A DNA stretch of 64,000 nucleotides, from positions 4,464,001-4,528,000 of the forward strand of contig JAQOTA010000060.1 of assembly GCA_029532415.1 (NCBI GenBank), given 5' to 3'. Below the pieces are notes generated by a model. The model was not told the origin of the DNA. It was given only the letters and a program-made list of their open reading frames with translations, and searched no databases. A program made the translations under genes and the position numbers. This DNA is from Marasmius tenuissimus (lineage: Eukaryota; Basidiomycota; Agaricomycetes; Agaricales; Marasmiaceae). Shown here in pieces: positions 23,230-35,871 of the stretch; the stretch's first letter is position 1; every line of letters starts with the position of its first letter.

Positions 23230-23800
23230 CCTCGCACCCGTTGTCAACCACAACTCTTCCTCCCTCTTTGCAGACACCATCACAGATTTCTTCGGAGGAT
23301 TCGAATTGGACACACAACTACAAGCCGTCATATCATACCCCATATCGGACTCCGGGATCACCACCACCGTCCAGTAGCGGGAGTTCAAATAGTAATCGTC
23401 AAGGACCCACAACAAGACCTCTGCCTCCCAACCCGCCATTCAATCAACCATCTGGGTATCTGTATCATCCAGGTCTCCTCCACCTGGACCTCCAGGGCCA
23501 CCAGGACCTGCCAGATTGAACGGGGGAAATGCCCCCCCCCACCCCTCAGAACAATCATTTCAACGACCACGCTAACCGGGAACTCCGTGATAGACTAGAC
23601 TGAGAGTCCACAATCACCCTCAAGACACCCAGAGAGTTTGATGGTACTGGCCGCAGTATTTACCGACCCTTCCTCAATGACTATATCCGCGTCTTCACAG
23701 TCAAACCAACTATTCACGCCAGTGACACGGACAAAGTTCGCTTTACAATTTCCCATATAACGGGGATCGCCTCCAATAAAACTCGAAGATAGGTTCGGTA
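23230..23800 (+). pseudogene. gag: Gypsy gag relic
   Basis: A proline-rich leader (PPSSSGSS, RPLPPNPP) passes into a collagen-like PPGPPGPPGP run near 23470-23510. A shifted frame then reads PREFDGTGRSIYRPFLNDY, then TDKVRFTISHITG, a typical retrotransposon Gag helix pattern. Stops near 23520 and 23600 and frame changes disable it. No LTR or pol sequence follows, so it is an isolated fragment of a family different from the Gypsy LTRs elsewhere in the window. Confidence 0.6.
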
Positions 23801-23840
23801 CGCCAAAGTTGAGTGGTCGCATTGACGGTCCTAAAGCCTG

Positions 23841-24269
23841 TCAAGACTGAAGCGGGGTGGCCTTAGTAGGGTTCACAGGATTTCCAAAGGCTGAGGGAAC
23901 TGATTGGGGTAAATGCGGGGGTCGATCTCTTCGCCACTCCAGAGTTGTCTCTTTGTTGCCCGAGCTCAGGGGTTCGTGTCTGGTGTTCGGAGGTTGGTAG
24001 ATTTCCGTACGACTATTCTCCACATCTCCTGTTTTTTGTGTGTCGTTGACGGTAGTTTGAAAAAAAGAGGCAACAAAAGGAATTGGTTGAGGATTGGTTG
24101 ATGCTAACGGCACGCGGAAATTATTCTCTATGGTAGGCCGGACTGCCATGCTTTTGAGCGTTGATAGCCGCGGCGCACTGACTGATATAGATGTCCGAAG
24201 TGGCGGGACCCCGGAAACTGCGTGAGAGAACATCCGGTGCACAATACCAAGTTGAAACTCTGCTATCAT
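23841..24269 (-). other. 142-codon open frame, unknown
   Basis: Starts MIAEFQLGIVHRMFSHAVSG. It has no motif I recognise, no intron signals and no copy elsewhere in the window. It may be a chance frame opposite decayed retroelement sequence. Confidence 0.15.
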
Positions 24270-24409
24270 GACAACTAGTTTCTCTCGTTTGTTCTCACTC
24301 TCTGCCTAGAGAGGTCTAGTCAATAAAAGATGGACACACTAATCAAGATATAAACCTGGTGATCCTCAACAGCCTCAAAGCGGCTGTATTCCCCATCAGA
24401 TGTTACTAC

Positions 24410-25574
24410 TCAAAAGGAAACATAACTCCTGGTGGGCTTCCACTTCTTATCCTTCCCTGAAATGTCTCCGTACAACATTAGATATGGACAACTTGGCCCA
24501 TACTCCTCAACTGTAGGTTCATCTAGATCAATGCCAACACCAACCTGTTTTCCCTTCACCCGCATGACATCATGATGATTGAATCCCTTTGTGTCCCATT
24601 CAAACTCTAATCCAGGAGCCAATTCCTGTGCATGTCTCATGAGTTTCTTGAGAGCGAGTTCAACTACAATGTGACAGATCTTTGCAATTGAACAGCAAGC
24701 ATCAAACTCCTTGATGACATCAGAAAGTTTCTGTCTGAGAGGTAAGCTTTAGAGAAACAAGTGAGCTAAAATGATATGTACATGTAGCTCAGTCAAGTCC
24801 TTCTTCCTGAAGGTTTGATAAAGTATTGCCACAGCAACAGTCAGTAGATCTCTGGTCTCTGCATATGCTGCACTCCGGTACCGAGAAGATTGGGCCGCAT
24901 ACTGTGAATGTGCGGGGGTGTATCCATTGGCTTGGGGCCGGGAGAGTGGGCTTAGACCTATACCGTGCCTGACTGCAGAGGAGGTAGTGGATGGTGTGGA
25001 TATGATTGGATAATCCATAGCTGCAGTGTTACTGATTGCAACCACATGGCCCTTATATGCAGCATGGGTCCCTGGAGTTAGGTTAGTAAGATGCCAATTG
25101 GTTAATTCTGAAACAGAGTAACTTGCCTTTATGGAATAAAGCATTAACAAGACAATATGGTTGGCAAGTACGAGTCCCCACAGCTGATGACAAGCTGACT
25201 CTCATGCTGTGAGCAATTGAACTACAGCTGAAGGCTTCAAAGACAATGTTGGTTAAAAATTCACACAAACAGAGATATTGGAAGGATGTACTTTGTTGAA
25301 CTTGGGTGTGTGCTGCCCCATACTTATCCTTACAGGTCCCACAAACAAATTTGACCCTCCACTCATTCCCAATGTGAGAAAACTGTTCACCAGTTTTTAT
25401 CACTGTGATGCACTTGGCGGATTGGCACTTGAATGGCTCCGGTGCCTGTCGCTCAGAGGTGAACATTGAGAGGGGAAGAGGAGATGTTTGCTTTCTGACA
25501 GAAAGTCTAATAAACACTTGCGAGTATGTTGGGACTCGAAACTTATGCGGTGTCACTGATTGTGAGTCACTCAT
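24410..25574 (-). pseudogene. Relic of an uncharacterised gene with a Cys-pair (zinc-binding-like) segment
   Basis: The first exon-like frame (25574 downwards) begins MSDSQSVTPHKFRVPTYSQ and contains FKCQSAKC...FVCGTCKDKYG, four cysteines spaced like a treble-clef zinc finger. A middle piece (about 24800-25080) contains HSQYAAQSSRYRSAAYAETR, and the last (24410-24720) ends with GFNHHDVMRVKGKQVG and GDISGKDKKWKPTRSY. The pieces are in different frames with plausible short introns between, but I cannot assemble a clean gene. It lies head-to-head with the integrase-like pseudogene that follows and shares its CpG depletion, so the two may be one decayed unit. Confidence 0.4.
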
Positions 25575-26039
25575 ACATCGGAAACTCAGGGGGACTAACA
25601 GTCATCAGAAAAGAATTAGTTTGTTGCATTCTGAGTGCGGGGACCTTGTGCCACAAGAAATATGTAATTACCGTGGTAGTAAGTGGACGTGTGGTCCTTG
25701 CACTTCTGCTCCGTCCTGCTTCATTTGATTTGCTAAGCTCTACCTCCTTGATCAAAGACAGCAAAACATAAATCTCACAGACACTGCTGTGAATGAGGCA
25801 AAGGATGGGCAATGTTCATGATACAATCATGTTCTGTCCTATTAGGTAGGTTCTGAATCATTATTTGTGAGTTCCGGAGACCCCACAAGGGTCAAGATTG
25901 GGTATGTGATATAAAAGGCTTGTAACACTTTGGAGAATCCCAATCCCATGGCATCATCAATGGGTTGCAACCAATACAAACCTAATTGTGAGTGGGATGT
26001 CCTACCAACTTGATTGGATTACTGACCATTCATTATGCC

Positions 26040-28123
26040 AGCACCATTGTCAACCTATGAGCATATCCTACAATGTCTATGGGCACGTAAACATTTGACT
26101 GAAAAAGAGATCATCCACCAGATTGTTGCACAACATATTGACTCAGAGAAATATGGTCTCGGGTAAATTTTCTTGAATACACATATTGATTTGAATTGTG
26201 TGATTGATTCCAGCTCCTTAGACTCACAAGATTTTAAATCATTCGCAAGCAACTGTCAGCAATCACCAGTTCTGACCTGGTGACACGTTGCACTAAGCTT
26301 TCAGACAACAAAGAATGAGGCAAAGAATAGAGAACTCAATACTGGTGAGGAATAAACCAGCTCAAGACTGGGGAATACATGCAGAGTATCTACTTCTTAT
26401 ATACTACTTGGAGGACTGCAGTGTGTGTCTACAGTGAGGTATGACATTGAGGTATGACATTGTGAAACAGTATCTGAAACAGGACCGACATGTGTCCACA
26501 GCATGTGGGTCCCTTCATGTATCTACCATATGGACATATGATAAGATATGAGTCCTGTGAGGGATAAGATATAGATAAGATGGAAAAGGATAAGATAAGG
26601 AGAAAAGATAAGATAGGAGGGAGGTTCATGACAGCAACTTGGGCTGCTTGGAACCCGGCAACAAGGTGATGTTAAACCTCAACTCAACTTATACTCAACT
26701 CTTCACTGGCAGCACACACAATAGAGTCTATCTTGAACGCAATGGTAGTACTCCGCCAACACTACCCAAAAGCTGGAACCATGGAAATGGTGAACTTATT
26801 GTCACAGGAACGACATATGAGGGTTTCAAAGTGAGTCAAGTGACTATATCTTGCTCTGATGTTCACTCATAGTGTGTATGTAGGTCAACTGTCATAGACT
26901 GGTTTCACAAGTGGGAGCCTGACTTAGTTCGGGGATGGAAGAAGGGTTGTTTTTGACGCAAGCACTTCTGGGCTGCTGGCACAGCAGATGTTTGGTGTGT
27001 GGACCAACATTACAAGTGGAAAAAGTATGGTCTTGGTCTACACACTGGTGTGGATCTGTTTATTGGACAGATTAAGTGGCTTAAGATATGGTGGACAAAT
27101 TGGAATCCCTGATTAATTTTCCGATATTACCTTGATACTGTGCAGTGGCTTGGCTGTGAGTATTAGCCCTTATTGCTATCATATGTGACCTGTGAGAGTA
27201 CTGAACTTCAGCATGAAAATGGATACTTGCCTTGTCATACAGAGTGATCCTGGATTGGAGAATTTTTGTCTTGCAAAAGGTCATACTTATATTTGGTGTT
27301 TGCTTGATTCTGAACTTGAAGATACAATTCAACATCACTGAAAGTGTGACAAGAAGAATATTCTGCCAGAGATCCTGTGGTCAAATCTACAGTGTCACTT
27401 TACACTGGGCTTTGAAGATATACTTGATGCACCCAATCGCTTTCCCAAGATGTGGTATGATTGTTCTGATCCTCTCCAGTAGTAAGCTCACTCCACGCAA
27501 CAGTTAATATCTGGTTACTGAATTTCCTTCAAGGAACATATTCAAATGGTTATTCATTCCATGCAGGAATACCCTGAGGAGTATGGCTTTGTCAATTTTA
27601 AGGTGACTCATCTATATCCTCCATGAGTGCGGTTTGCATCACTCATCACTGATTATCAATATCATAGATTAACATTGACCTGACTGCATTGTGCTTAGAC
27701 AAAGCTGAACAGCTTTGGGCACCACCTGGACACCAGGTTTTTGAGCTTGTTCCGCAAGACTTTGAGGCCTTAATCACCGTTGTATATGCAGAAATAGGAA
27801 GGCCTCCAGTGTGTCAAGAAAATGTCTGGGATGTGTATATGGCCCTTTTGGATTGTATGGAGCATCTTGGGGAGATAAACAGCCTTCCTAGTGCCAGTTA
27901 TGATGAAGACAACGAGAACTATCCATTCAGAGGGGATGATAGAACTTTATTCACACAGCTTGCCAAAGATATTAATGAACTACAACCTCTACATGATGAC
28001 ACAGATGATTATGATATGGGTGGAGTCAATCAGGGACTGGGCATGAAGGGAAAAATGTGGGATGAGAAGGTGTTAGATATGTATGTTGAGATTAGCTCTG
28101 ATGAAGAGATGGAATATATGACA
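26040..28123 (+). pseudogene. Integrase-like (DDE core) transposon-derived protein, broken
   Basis: Pieces in order are: YEHILQCLWARKHLTEKEII (26057-26160), an intron-like gap, IIRKQ|LGLLGTRQQ split by the solo LTR at 26254-26633, LRQHYPKAGTMEMVNLL, WFHKWEPDLVRGWKKG, then FWAAGTADVWCVDQHYKWKK followed by LHTGVDLFIGQIKWLKIWW. Then come VIQSDPGLENFCLAKGHT, PEILWSNLQCHFTLGFEDIL, FKWLFIP, and a C-terminal piece APPGHQVFELVPQDFEALIT...ENVWDVYMALL (27690-28123). This order matches fungal integrase-core proteins of unknown function that I recall from agaricomycetes. Aspartates in VDQH and QSDPG are candidate metal ligands. In-frame TGA codons (about 26957 and 27110) sit where arginine is expected, consistent with CGA-to-TGA decay. 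Confidence 0.7.
26254..26633 (-). repeat. Gypsy solo LTR inside the integrase-like pseudogene
   Basis: 380 bp with TGTCA...TGACA ends (minus-strand orientation), flanked by the exact 5-bp target duplication GCAAC (26249-26253 and 26634-26638). Removing the LTR and one GCAAC restores the host frame (IIRKQLGLLGTRQQ). It carries the same GATAA cluster, TATA box and self-priming 11-mer (26359-26369) as the other LTRs. It formed by recombination between the two LTRs of a full element. Confidence 0.95.
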
Positions 28124-28126
28124 TAA

Positions 28127-30045
28127 TGGTTTCATCAGATGAGGATGAGAATGTGTCCAAGGTACAGCACTTGTTGGTCTATAGTAGCTAAAGTACCTAT
28201 TAAACATGTTCTCTGCTTTCTTTTTCCATTGAGAATCTATGCTTGCAAAGTGTGTTGTGCATGTGTGGTGGGGTAACAGGGTGGCAGGGTAACAGGGGTG
28301 TAAAAATTACTCTTACTCTCCCATGGGGTAAAATTTACCCCTGGAAGTTGATTGCAAATCCCGGGACATGTATGTATACCCAGACACTTAAAGGGTGTCC
28401 ATACAACTGGCCAGGAAGTGGGGAATCAAAGTTCAGATCTGAAAGTCCAATTGGTAGAGCAGAGTAGTGCAAAATCTCCAAGAGGCCTGAGACTTGATGT
28501 CAACAAAAAGGGTCTTGTAAGTGGAAAGGTATGTGGGGGAGTCCAATTACCCTATGCAGGTCTTGTGGTAAATGATACTACTGCTGATAAATGATAAATC
28601 ACTTACCATATTTTTCAAACATGGCAAACAAAGGGTCCTTCAGTTTCTTGGAACAGGACCCCCCAAGGCAAGTCCATGTATTGTGCCCAAAGATTGTGAC
28701 ACCAATGGAATCATGGAACCCTGTGTGCTTGAACACTGGCTTAATGTTGCTTGGCTCATAAATGTTGTGGGGGTAGGTGAGTGGATCTGCTCATGACCAG
28801 AGTGCATTCCTATTGGAATGCTGCTCCATTGTATTCTAATGACAAGTTGGTTTCAAGATGAAGTTAGGAAATCATATGAGGCAATTGAGAATCACTCACT
28901 TGAAGTTGTCCACCAGGATTTTCTTGTGCTCTGAACACCTGACTGAATTCTTCCCATAGACAGCAAGGTGATGGCTGTAATCCTTGCAGTCCTGTGTGCT
29001 GGGTGCCAGAAGTGTGCCTCTGATACACCTCTGGATAAGTGCCTCAAAAAACTGTTTTCAAACAAGCTAAAGTAGATAGATCATAAAAAAGGCTCACCAT
29101 ATCTTGTTCTTTTGGCTGTCATGACAGCACTGAAACACAAATGTGTAGTAGGCACAGACGAGGTGCATGCATCACAATGAATTCATGAAAACCTCATGGT
29201 CTAACAGAAATGGTGATTCCCCTGATATCAAGTGGTAGATGCTATGAAGCCAATGAGGGGGAATTAGGGGCTACCTATCCGCCAGTCAGAACACATTATT
29301 CAAGGTATCAACTCCCACACCATGAGCAGCATCACAGGCCTTGAAGACTGAGATTGCTAGTTTAGTTGGCTTTCTTGACTTGCTGGATGCATGGAGCTTG
29401 GAGAGGTATAATTTCCTCCACCCACTCGGCAAAACACAGCAGAAATCCTGAGAAATCATCAAAGACATCAGCTGGTGTTGGCTTTACTGACTTGAGGTCA
29501 GTGAGCAATGGAAACCACATTGGCTATATTTTGATAGTCAAAAAGAAGACTCAGGAGATCATTGCAACACAAAACACACCTGAACTAGATTGTCCAATGC
29601 AACAAATGCAATGATGTGGGTCTCAAACTCAAATGCAAGCAATACTTTGAATCTATGATCAGTATTTTTGTACATTGCATTGGTAAGCAAGTAAGGCCAT
29701 TGTATCAAAAGAATAATACCTTATTAATGTTGGTCACCATGTTCTCCCATATCATGACTGAATAGCAGTGGCCATTCTACTAGACAACCAGCTGAACAAC
29801 CAAGGTGAGATTATGACATAGACACTGAAGATCCTGCTGTGTGAGTGGAGTATCCATCTAATTGTTGCCAGTAACATTCATTGAAATCTCAAGTTTGTCA
29901 AACAATTATTAATTCAGTACAAACCAAATTGGGGGACAGGAAGAATAATAAACAAATGTGTACGACAAGAAAAATCAAAGGGAAAATAAATAAAGGACAT
30001 TGAAACAGTCCTGTGGTACAAAATCAAGAACCCATCATTGTACAG
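28127..30045. other. CpG-poor intergenic sequence, no gene assembled
   Basis: A minus-strand stretch near 29286-29500 reads DDFSGFLLCFAEWVEEIIPL in one frame, and KACDAAHGVGVDTLNNVF further downstream on that strand, so a decayed protein gene is likely. The exons could not be joined. The plus-strand frame at 28243-28594 has no motif. Confidence 0.35.
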
Positions 30046-31602
30046 TTAAACCATCTGACCCCCATTGTGTTTTTCATCTAGTGTTCTCAATTCCACCTGG
30101 AAGTTACTGGAACTATTATGCTGGGGGCAGGAGCAAATATCCAAAGTTGTTTGTACTGCCCTATTGCCCCCTTCCTGTTGGGTTTCATGCTCAGCAAAGT
30201 GAATAGAAATCATCTGTAGTACACTGTCAACAGATTTTCTGTATCCAACCCGGACAATGATTAAGGTAGGTGCCAGGCCCTGGATGGACACAAAATTGAT
30301 GAAACATGTCATACAAGGATTATAAGTACTTACCGCCATTAGATATGCAATGGGGTAAAGATCAACAGGAATTGTGCCATGTGAGTCTGGGTCAAGTATG
30401 AGACCCACCACATCTGCAGCAACTGTGACAGCTGGAAACAATATCCCTGACTCAAGGCTACAGATGGTCATTGAGGGAAGTGGCTTGGAAAACAGTGAAC
30501 TTACATAATAGTCACAACTTCTTGGTACCTTGCATGAGCTGGCATTCCCATTTGTCGTCGTGCTTCTCGACTGATCCACCAAATCCTTCCTGCTAGAGTA
30601 TAGGGATTAAAAGAACATACTTGTGCTGAAGGTTTTAAGCACTTACCTGCCAGCAGTGACAGTATAGCATTGAATATTGCTAGGGCAATTTGGTTTCCAT
30701 TGTCTATTTCCACACCAGTGAGGTACACGTTATGAAACCTGTCTCTATCAGATACCCCAATGGAGTTCATGCATGAAGTCAAAAGGGAGGTTCCTGAAGT
30801 AGATTGTTGAGCTGGCCACTCCAGGAGCTCAAGTGATGTGCTCTATACCATCAAGTATAATGCCCACAAATCCCAGAGTGAATAGTACAATCTTGCTGGA
30901 TCCCCAAAGGACACAACACCGGTGAATCTAAAGGAAGTAAGAGTCTGACATACAACACAAGACAGCAACTCACAAGTGTTATATCAGCAAGTGCACTTTT
31001 GGGCAGGCATTAGCACATAAAAGGTCAGTCCAAATAACCAAGTCATACATCATGAATGTAGCTGCAAAATCAGTGATAGTTCTGGTTATGAGTGAATTTT
31101 CATTAAAAAAAGTATAGGGCATGCCATTGAAATTGAATAACACATACGCTCGAACAGTTGCCAAGCTATCCTGACCCATGTACTTTATCAAAGGCTCAAA
31201 GTTCTGAGTCTTTACCGCATGGAAGAGGATAATAGCCTGTCGTGTCATGCCAAATGTTTTGAAGGCAACATAAAGACTTGCAAAGATAAATGATAGGATG
31301 GTGCACACAAGGTATAGCCTTAAACCAGATTTGTCCCGGTGGTAAAGGACATGCATGCAAAGACCAAAGATTATCATGTATATCCCTGTTTATGCAAATG
31401 TTAGAATTTACTAAGGGAAGTTGTCAATCAGAGCCCTACCATACATGAGGGACATAGACTGATTCAAGGAGCATGTTAGAACACACGGATACCCAGATAT
31501 AATAAACTCACTGACTGTAAGAGTGGCAACTGGCAGGATAATGACATTCTCAACTGTAAGAAAGGGAGCCAAAAGTTCCTTGAGGTTATCTTGAGAGGAC
31601 AT
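30046..31602 (-). CDS. Seven-transmembrane-type membrane protein, paralogue B
   Basis: Start MSSQDNLKELLAPFLTVENV at 31602; stop at 30046. Short introns separate open exons: N-terminal segment, SMSLMY, IYMIIFGLCMHVLYHRDKSG then LRLYLVCTILSFIFASLYVAF, KTQNFEPLIKYMGQD, ALADITL, VHRCCVLWGSSKIVLFTLGF, VEIDNGNQIALAIFNAILSL, RIWWISREARRQMG, ILDPDSHGTIPVDLYPIAY, and QGLAPTLIIVRVGYRKS followed by a ~65-residue tail. Despite lying in strongly CpG-depleted DNA it keeps every exon open, which argues for selection or recent duplication. Function unknown. Confidence 0.75.
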
Positions 31603-32239
31603 TGGATGAACAGAGGGTTTGGAAAGTACAAGAGATGGTGGCTACTAGAAGCCTGAAATGAGGGCTTTTATGTGTATTCCCAGGTGGGTAAAAGTTCAGA
31701 ATAGTAGCCATGTATGGGAGAGCAACTAGGTATTACAGTGTTTCATGAGAATTGTGTAGATACCATGCTCTAAATTTGTCCAGGAACCAATTTAGACATT
31801 ACTAAATCACATTGCCACCAGGAGAAGCAGCATGCAGTCCTCGCAAAGATAGACAAACAGCCATCAAAATGTGAATCATGATCAAAACCTTTGAGCTCTT
31901 GATGAGTAGATTCTGGAGCAGTGACGAGCTACAGGTCTACCAAATCCTCTGATGATGTGACCCACTGACAGCCAAGAACATACAGGGTACAATTTCAAAG
32001 TTGAGATTTCAAGTATTTCACAATAGCCAGGCAAGCCACATGATCAATATTTGGGACATTAGAGACCCCTGGGCACAGTGAATTCCTTAGATCAGTGATC
32101 TGTTTGGAGGCCTGAGAGGAAAACTAAACCTATCAGTTGGATGGGAGCTATTCTATCATGATTGCTATCTCCAACCTTTGTTCAGTGAGTCTTGAAAAAC
32201 TTGCGCTGGTCAAGCATCAAAGAAATTGAATAGTGAGAT
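31603..32239. other. Upstream region of paralogue B, nothing recognised
   Basis: CpG-poor sequence without open frames of note. It should contain the promoter of paralogue B. No clear TATA box chosen. Confidence 0.4.
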
Positions 32240-35200
32240 TGAGCCTGTGTAAACTCGACCTGTTATGGGTATTCCAAGCAGCCATCAACAGCAGCAAGTC
32301 GAACACCTCTCACGAGCTGCCTTGCTGAAACAAAGTCAATTAATGTGAGTCTTGAGAGCTTCTCTTCGATAAACGACATATCAGACAGGGAAGTCATGAT
32401 AAATCAGGGTCCGGGAGCGATCCCCAAGTTCAACAATTCCTTGAAGGAGGGTTTCATCCGGTGAAGAGAGAGCACACGTTATGGTTCAGATGGGTCAAAC
32501 CCCCCGTATTATTGCTACCGTAGCGACTGGGTCAAACTCCAGATTGATGCGATGCACGTTCTGGTCCAAACAGGATGGATTGGTAAAAAATTTTTGGAAC
32601 CCCCTACATCGGAGATTTTGAAGGGCTTGGGGAAGGTTCGATGAGTTTTCTGTGATCTGAAGCACAGTGATTGGGCTTGATTCATGCCGTACAGCGAGTA
32701 TAACACACCCTGTGATTGTTATGGCTCAGTTTTGGCCTAGTGGCGATGTTCCAGGGAAAAGCGGCAGTAATTGCACATTGGGTCCATGATGCCGTCATTC
32801 CCGTACAATTCTGGCACTTAAACAATGAGATCAAGTTAGATACCTTATTTAGGGAGGAATTATGTTTGGAAATCTGTTCCAAGGTTCATAATTGCAGTCA
32901 AGTTCGACACCATTGACTGGCCACTTGAAGGTGTAGAAAAGTATCATGTGAAATTACTATATATGGTCTGTGGGAAGCTTATGTAGGGGAGGGAGGGTCC
33001 CTCCCGAAGGCGGCTCAGAGAAAATCGACCCTAGGTCTTTTTTTTTCAAGGTTGTGCCCCCTTGCGATGCCCCGCACTCAGGTTCAACCTACACCGGTTG
33101 ATGATATAACCGGCACTCCAGAAAGCCGACTAAAATTTAAGCTGCTTGAAGAGCTGATAAGGAGCGACGAGGCGACGATGTAGTCCGTGGAGTGATCTCA
33201 GACGATACACTGACGCTGCACGGTCGTGGATAGATAGACTCGGCCATTATCACCAATTATCTAGATTGTCTAGGGTTTTTGAGGTGTCGCAACGTTTCTT
33301 GTAAGTACTCGCCAGTGCGGTGTGAATGAATGACGTGCGAGTTTAGAAGGGTAATTGATGGAGAAAGGTGGTGTAGGAAGACGATGGTTATGCCTGCTGT
33401 GGGCCTCGGATGTACGATGGCCGATGAATGTGATAGAAGAATAGACGAAGGGGGAAAGGGTCGGGTTTGACGGTACAGTGTGGATTCAAAGGGCGTTGTG
33501 TCTCGCGCGGAGTATTTGTGTCGTAGATGACCAATAAGAGGACTCGAAGGTTGCTGTTGAAATCACAACGAATTCTAGAAGTTAGAACAGTGTTAGAAGG
33601 AAGTGACCTGAAGAGTGCGCCGCGTCGTTCACGTTTGGAACAATAACCGTGCTGAATTCGAGCCCTTCAACCGTACCGGTGAGGTCGATCCTCACCATCG
33701 GGTTCGAATACAGGTTCATGGAGTTCGAAGTCCTTGTCCTGAAAGAGACGTACTAAGCCCAACGCTCAATTCCTCTCGAAGAAGGGAAAGATGTACGAAT
33801 GTCTTTTAGGTTGTTGATCCTTCAATATTCTCAACTCTGCCTTCTAGAGTAAAGCTTTTTATCTGATAGTTGTGATGGTGATTACTGTAAATTGCAAACT
33901 TGTTGTAAATTTGAGACCAACTTGATGTACGGGCATTGAATCGCTGACTGCTCTGATATCGATTTGAAAGCTTCTAACTGTTCATATAAAAGAGAGATAT
34001 GAAGATTTGTGGAGGTTGGACCTTGCGGATGAGCCTGGTACGAAGGAGTGATAGCGGTAGAATAACAAGCACTACTCAAGAGTGAAGCGGACAGCCTGGA
34101 TAACGGACCTACGTGACGGTACGTGAAAATACTCTACCACCCTTCAAGCTCTTCAAGCCCACTAAAACTTACGACTTTGGAAGATACATTTGCCTACCTG
34201 CTGAGGTCCACGAGAGCTGTTTGCCTTGCTGAAGCCGCCTTTGAATTCGGACATTGGTCTTGTAGAGAGTAGCAGCGATATTTTTGGGGAAATCTGAACA
34301 CGTTCCTGAATTTTACCATGCATGCCTCAGTCAATCTCAAAATCCTTCCCAAGACTGCGTGCATTCAATCTAGCTTTCTGCGCATCCATATTGTTAGCCT
34401 TACGTCCCCAATATCAGGCTAGGACATTTGTCTAATCCGATGTCCTATTGATAGTCGCGAAAAAGGATAGTAATGATGCTGGTGAGTGACCAGAGTGTTC
34501 ACCGAATCGTATACTCATTCACATCCAATAACATCTAGCTGGTCGCGTTCAAGAGTCCCAATAGCGCCAAGAGCACGCACGCTCTAACACCTTTTTGGAT
34601 CTCTTCTTTACCACCCACACAACCTGCATGTTTCCGTTCGAAGGTTACGCCCTGGTCGTACTAAAATTGGGGAATTACTCTTCCAACTATGGCATCTCCT
34701 TTATGCCGCCCTCTTCCTCTACCTTATGCGCTGCAAGGTCTTTCTGTCAACTCCGAGGGTCGATGAAGCCTCCGACCACATTCTCACTACGTAGTCATTC
34801 ATACCGCTCAGACTTGCTCTTCATTGCCCTATACCCAAGTCACTTGTGCTTGTCACTTTCCAGAGTTTCTTGTGGAAATAGGTGCTTTCCCCCTTATTCA
34901 ACGTGTTGTTCTCCAGCTAACGGTTTCGGTCAGCCATGCTGGCTCATATTAGGCGCATGTTGATGGAAGAGATCATGATCTGCTCGAAGACATGCACAAG
35001 ATCTGCAGGATGTCTTTTCCCACGGGTGTTGAAAACGAGAGCTAGTACGAGGAGGAAATGAGAATGGATGTTGGCCCGCTTTTTGAATGGACCAACATGG
35101 GGTTGGAGGAAGGACATCCCACAGGCCGTGTCGTTGACAGTAAGTAGTCAAGAATACTTCCGATTTCAATACTACTAACCCTTGATTGTGTAGGGAACGC

Positions 35201-35560
35201 TGCCTTTACCGTCCTTTTACCGTATGTCTTCTACGAGGCTGGTACCCTTCGACAAGGTTCAAAAACACATTTTTCATCCCCACCTCGCTTGTCACCGGCC
35301 CTTGTGCTCAACTGAATCTACTTTCTATCGCTTTTGGGTTATACACGAGGGCACTGGGCTAACCTAGTCGTTCCCCGATACGACCGCCCCTCGATTTGAC
35401 ATCAGCGGAGACTATGCTACCTCGTCTGACTAATCATTGTTCTCGACGTGTCACTGCTGCATGCCTGTACGCTCAACGTCGGTTATCAGACGCTGTGGTC
35501 ATCTTAGCGATATCCTTTTGACCTTGCGGCATCTTGCTGCTGTTATGGTCAGGTACGGAG
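32240..35560. repeat. Segmental duplication, block B, left part
   Basis: Second copy of the block described at 14130-20480. The right part continues at 41934 after the Copia insertion. CpG content rises abruptly near 32240, where block similarity begins. It lacks the 632-bp MITE of block A. An open frame at 34595-34963 has no recognised domain. A hairpin GGGAGGGTCCCTCCCG lies near 32993. Confidence 0.7.
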
Positions 35561-35871
35561 TGTTGAATCCGTGGACTATAATTAGATCCCGGTATATCCG
35601 AAGTCCCGGTTCATACTTCCCGTCATCATATTATGTGGGACTATTGTTCCATTTATCATTTCTACTTATGATCATATGTACAATTTCTATTATCGTCCTT
35701 ATATGGTATTCACTATAGTCTCTACATGTATATAAGCTCGTAGTTCTCTACATGAATCTACAGTGTGCTTGAGCTTCTACGTCTCGCCTCTACCTCTCTA
35801 AACTCCTCTCTGGTAAGTAGTAGTATAGCTATGTTGTAGTCCTCTGCGCTAGGCGTCATGCCGGCTCATCA
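35561..35871 (+). repeat. Copia 5' LTR
   Basis: TGTTGAATCC...GGCTCATCA, 311 bp. TATATAAG at 35729-35736 marks the promoter; a GTAAGT splice-donor-like site follows at 35813. Two transitions separate it from the 3' LTR. Confidence 0.95.
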
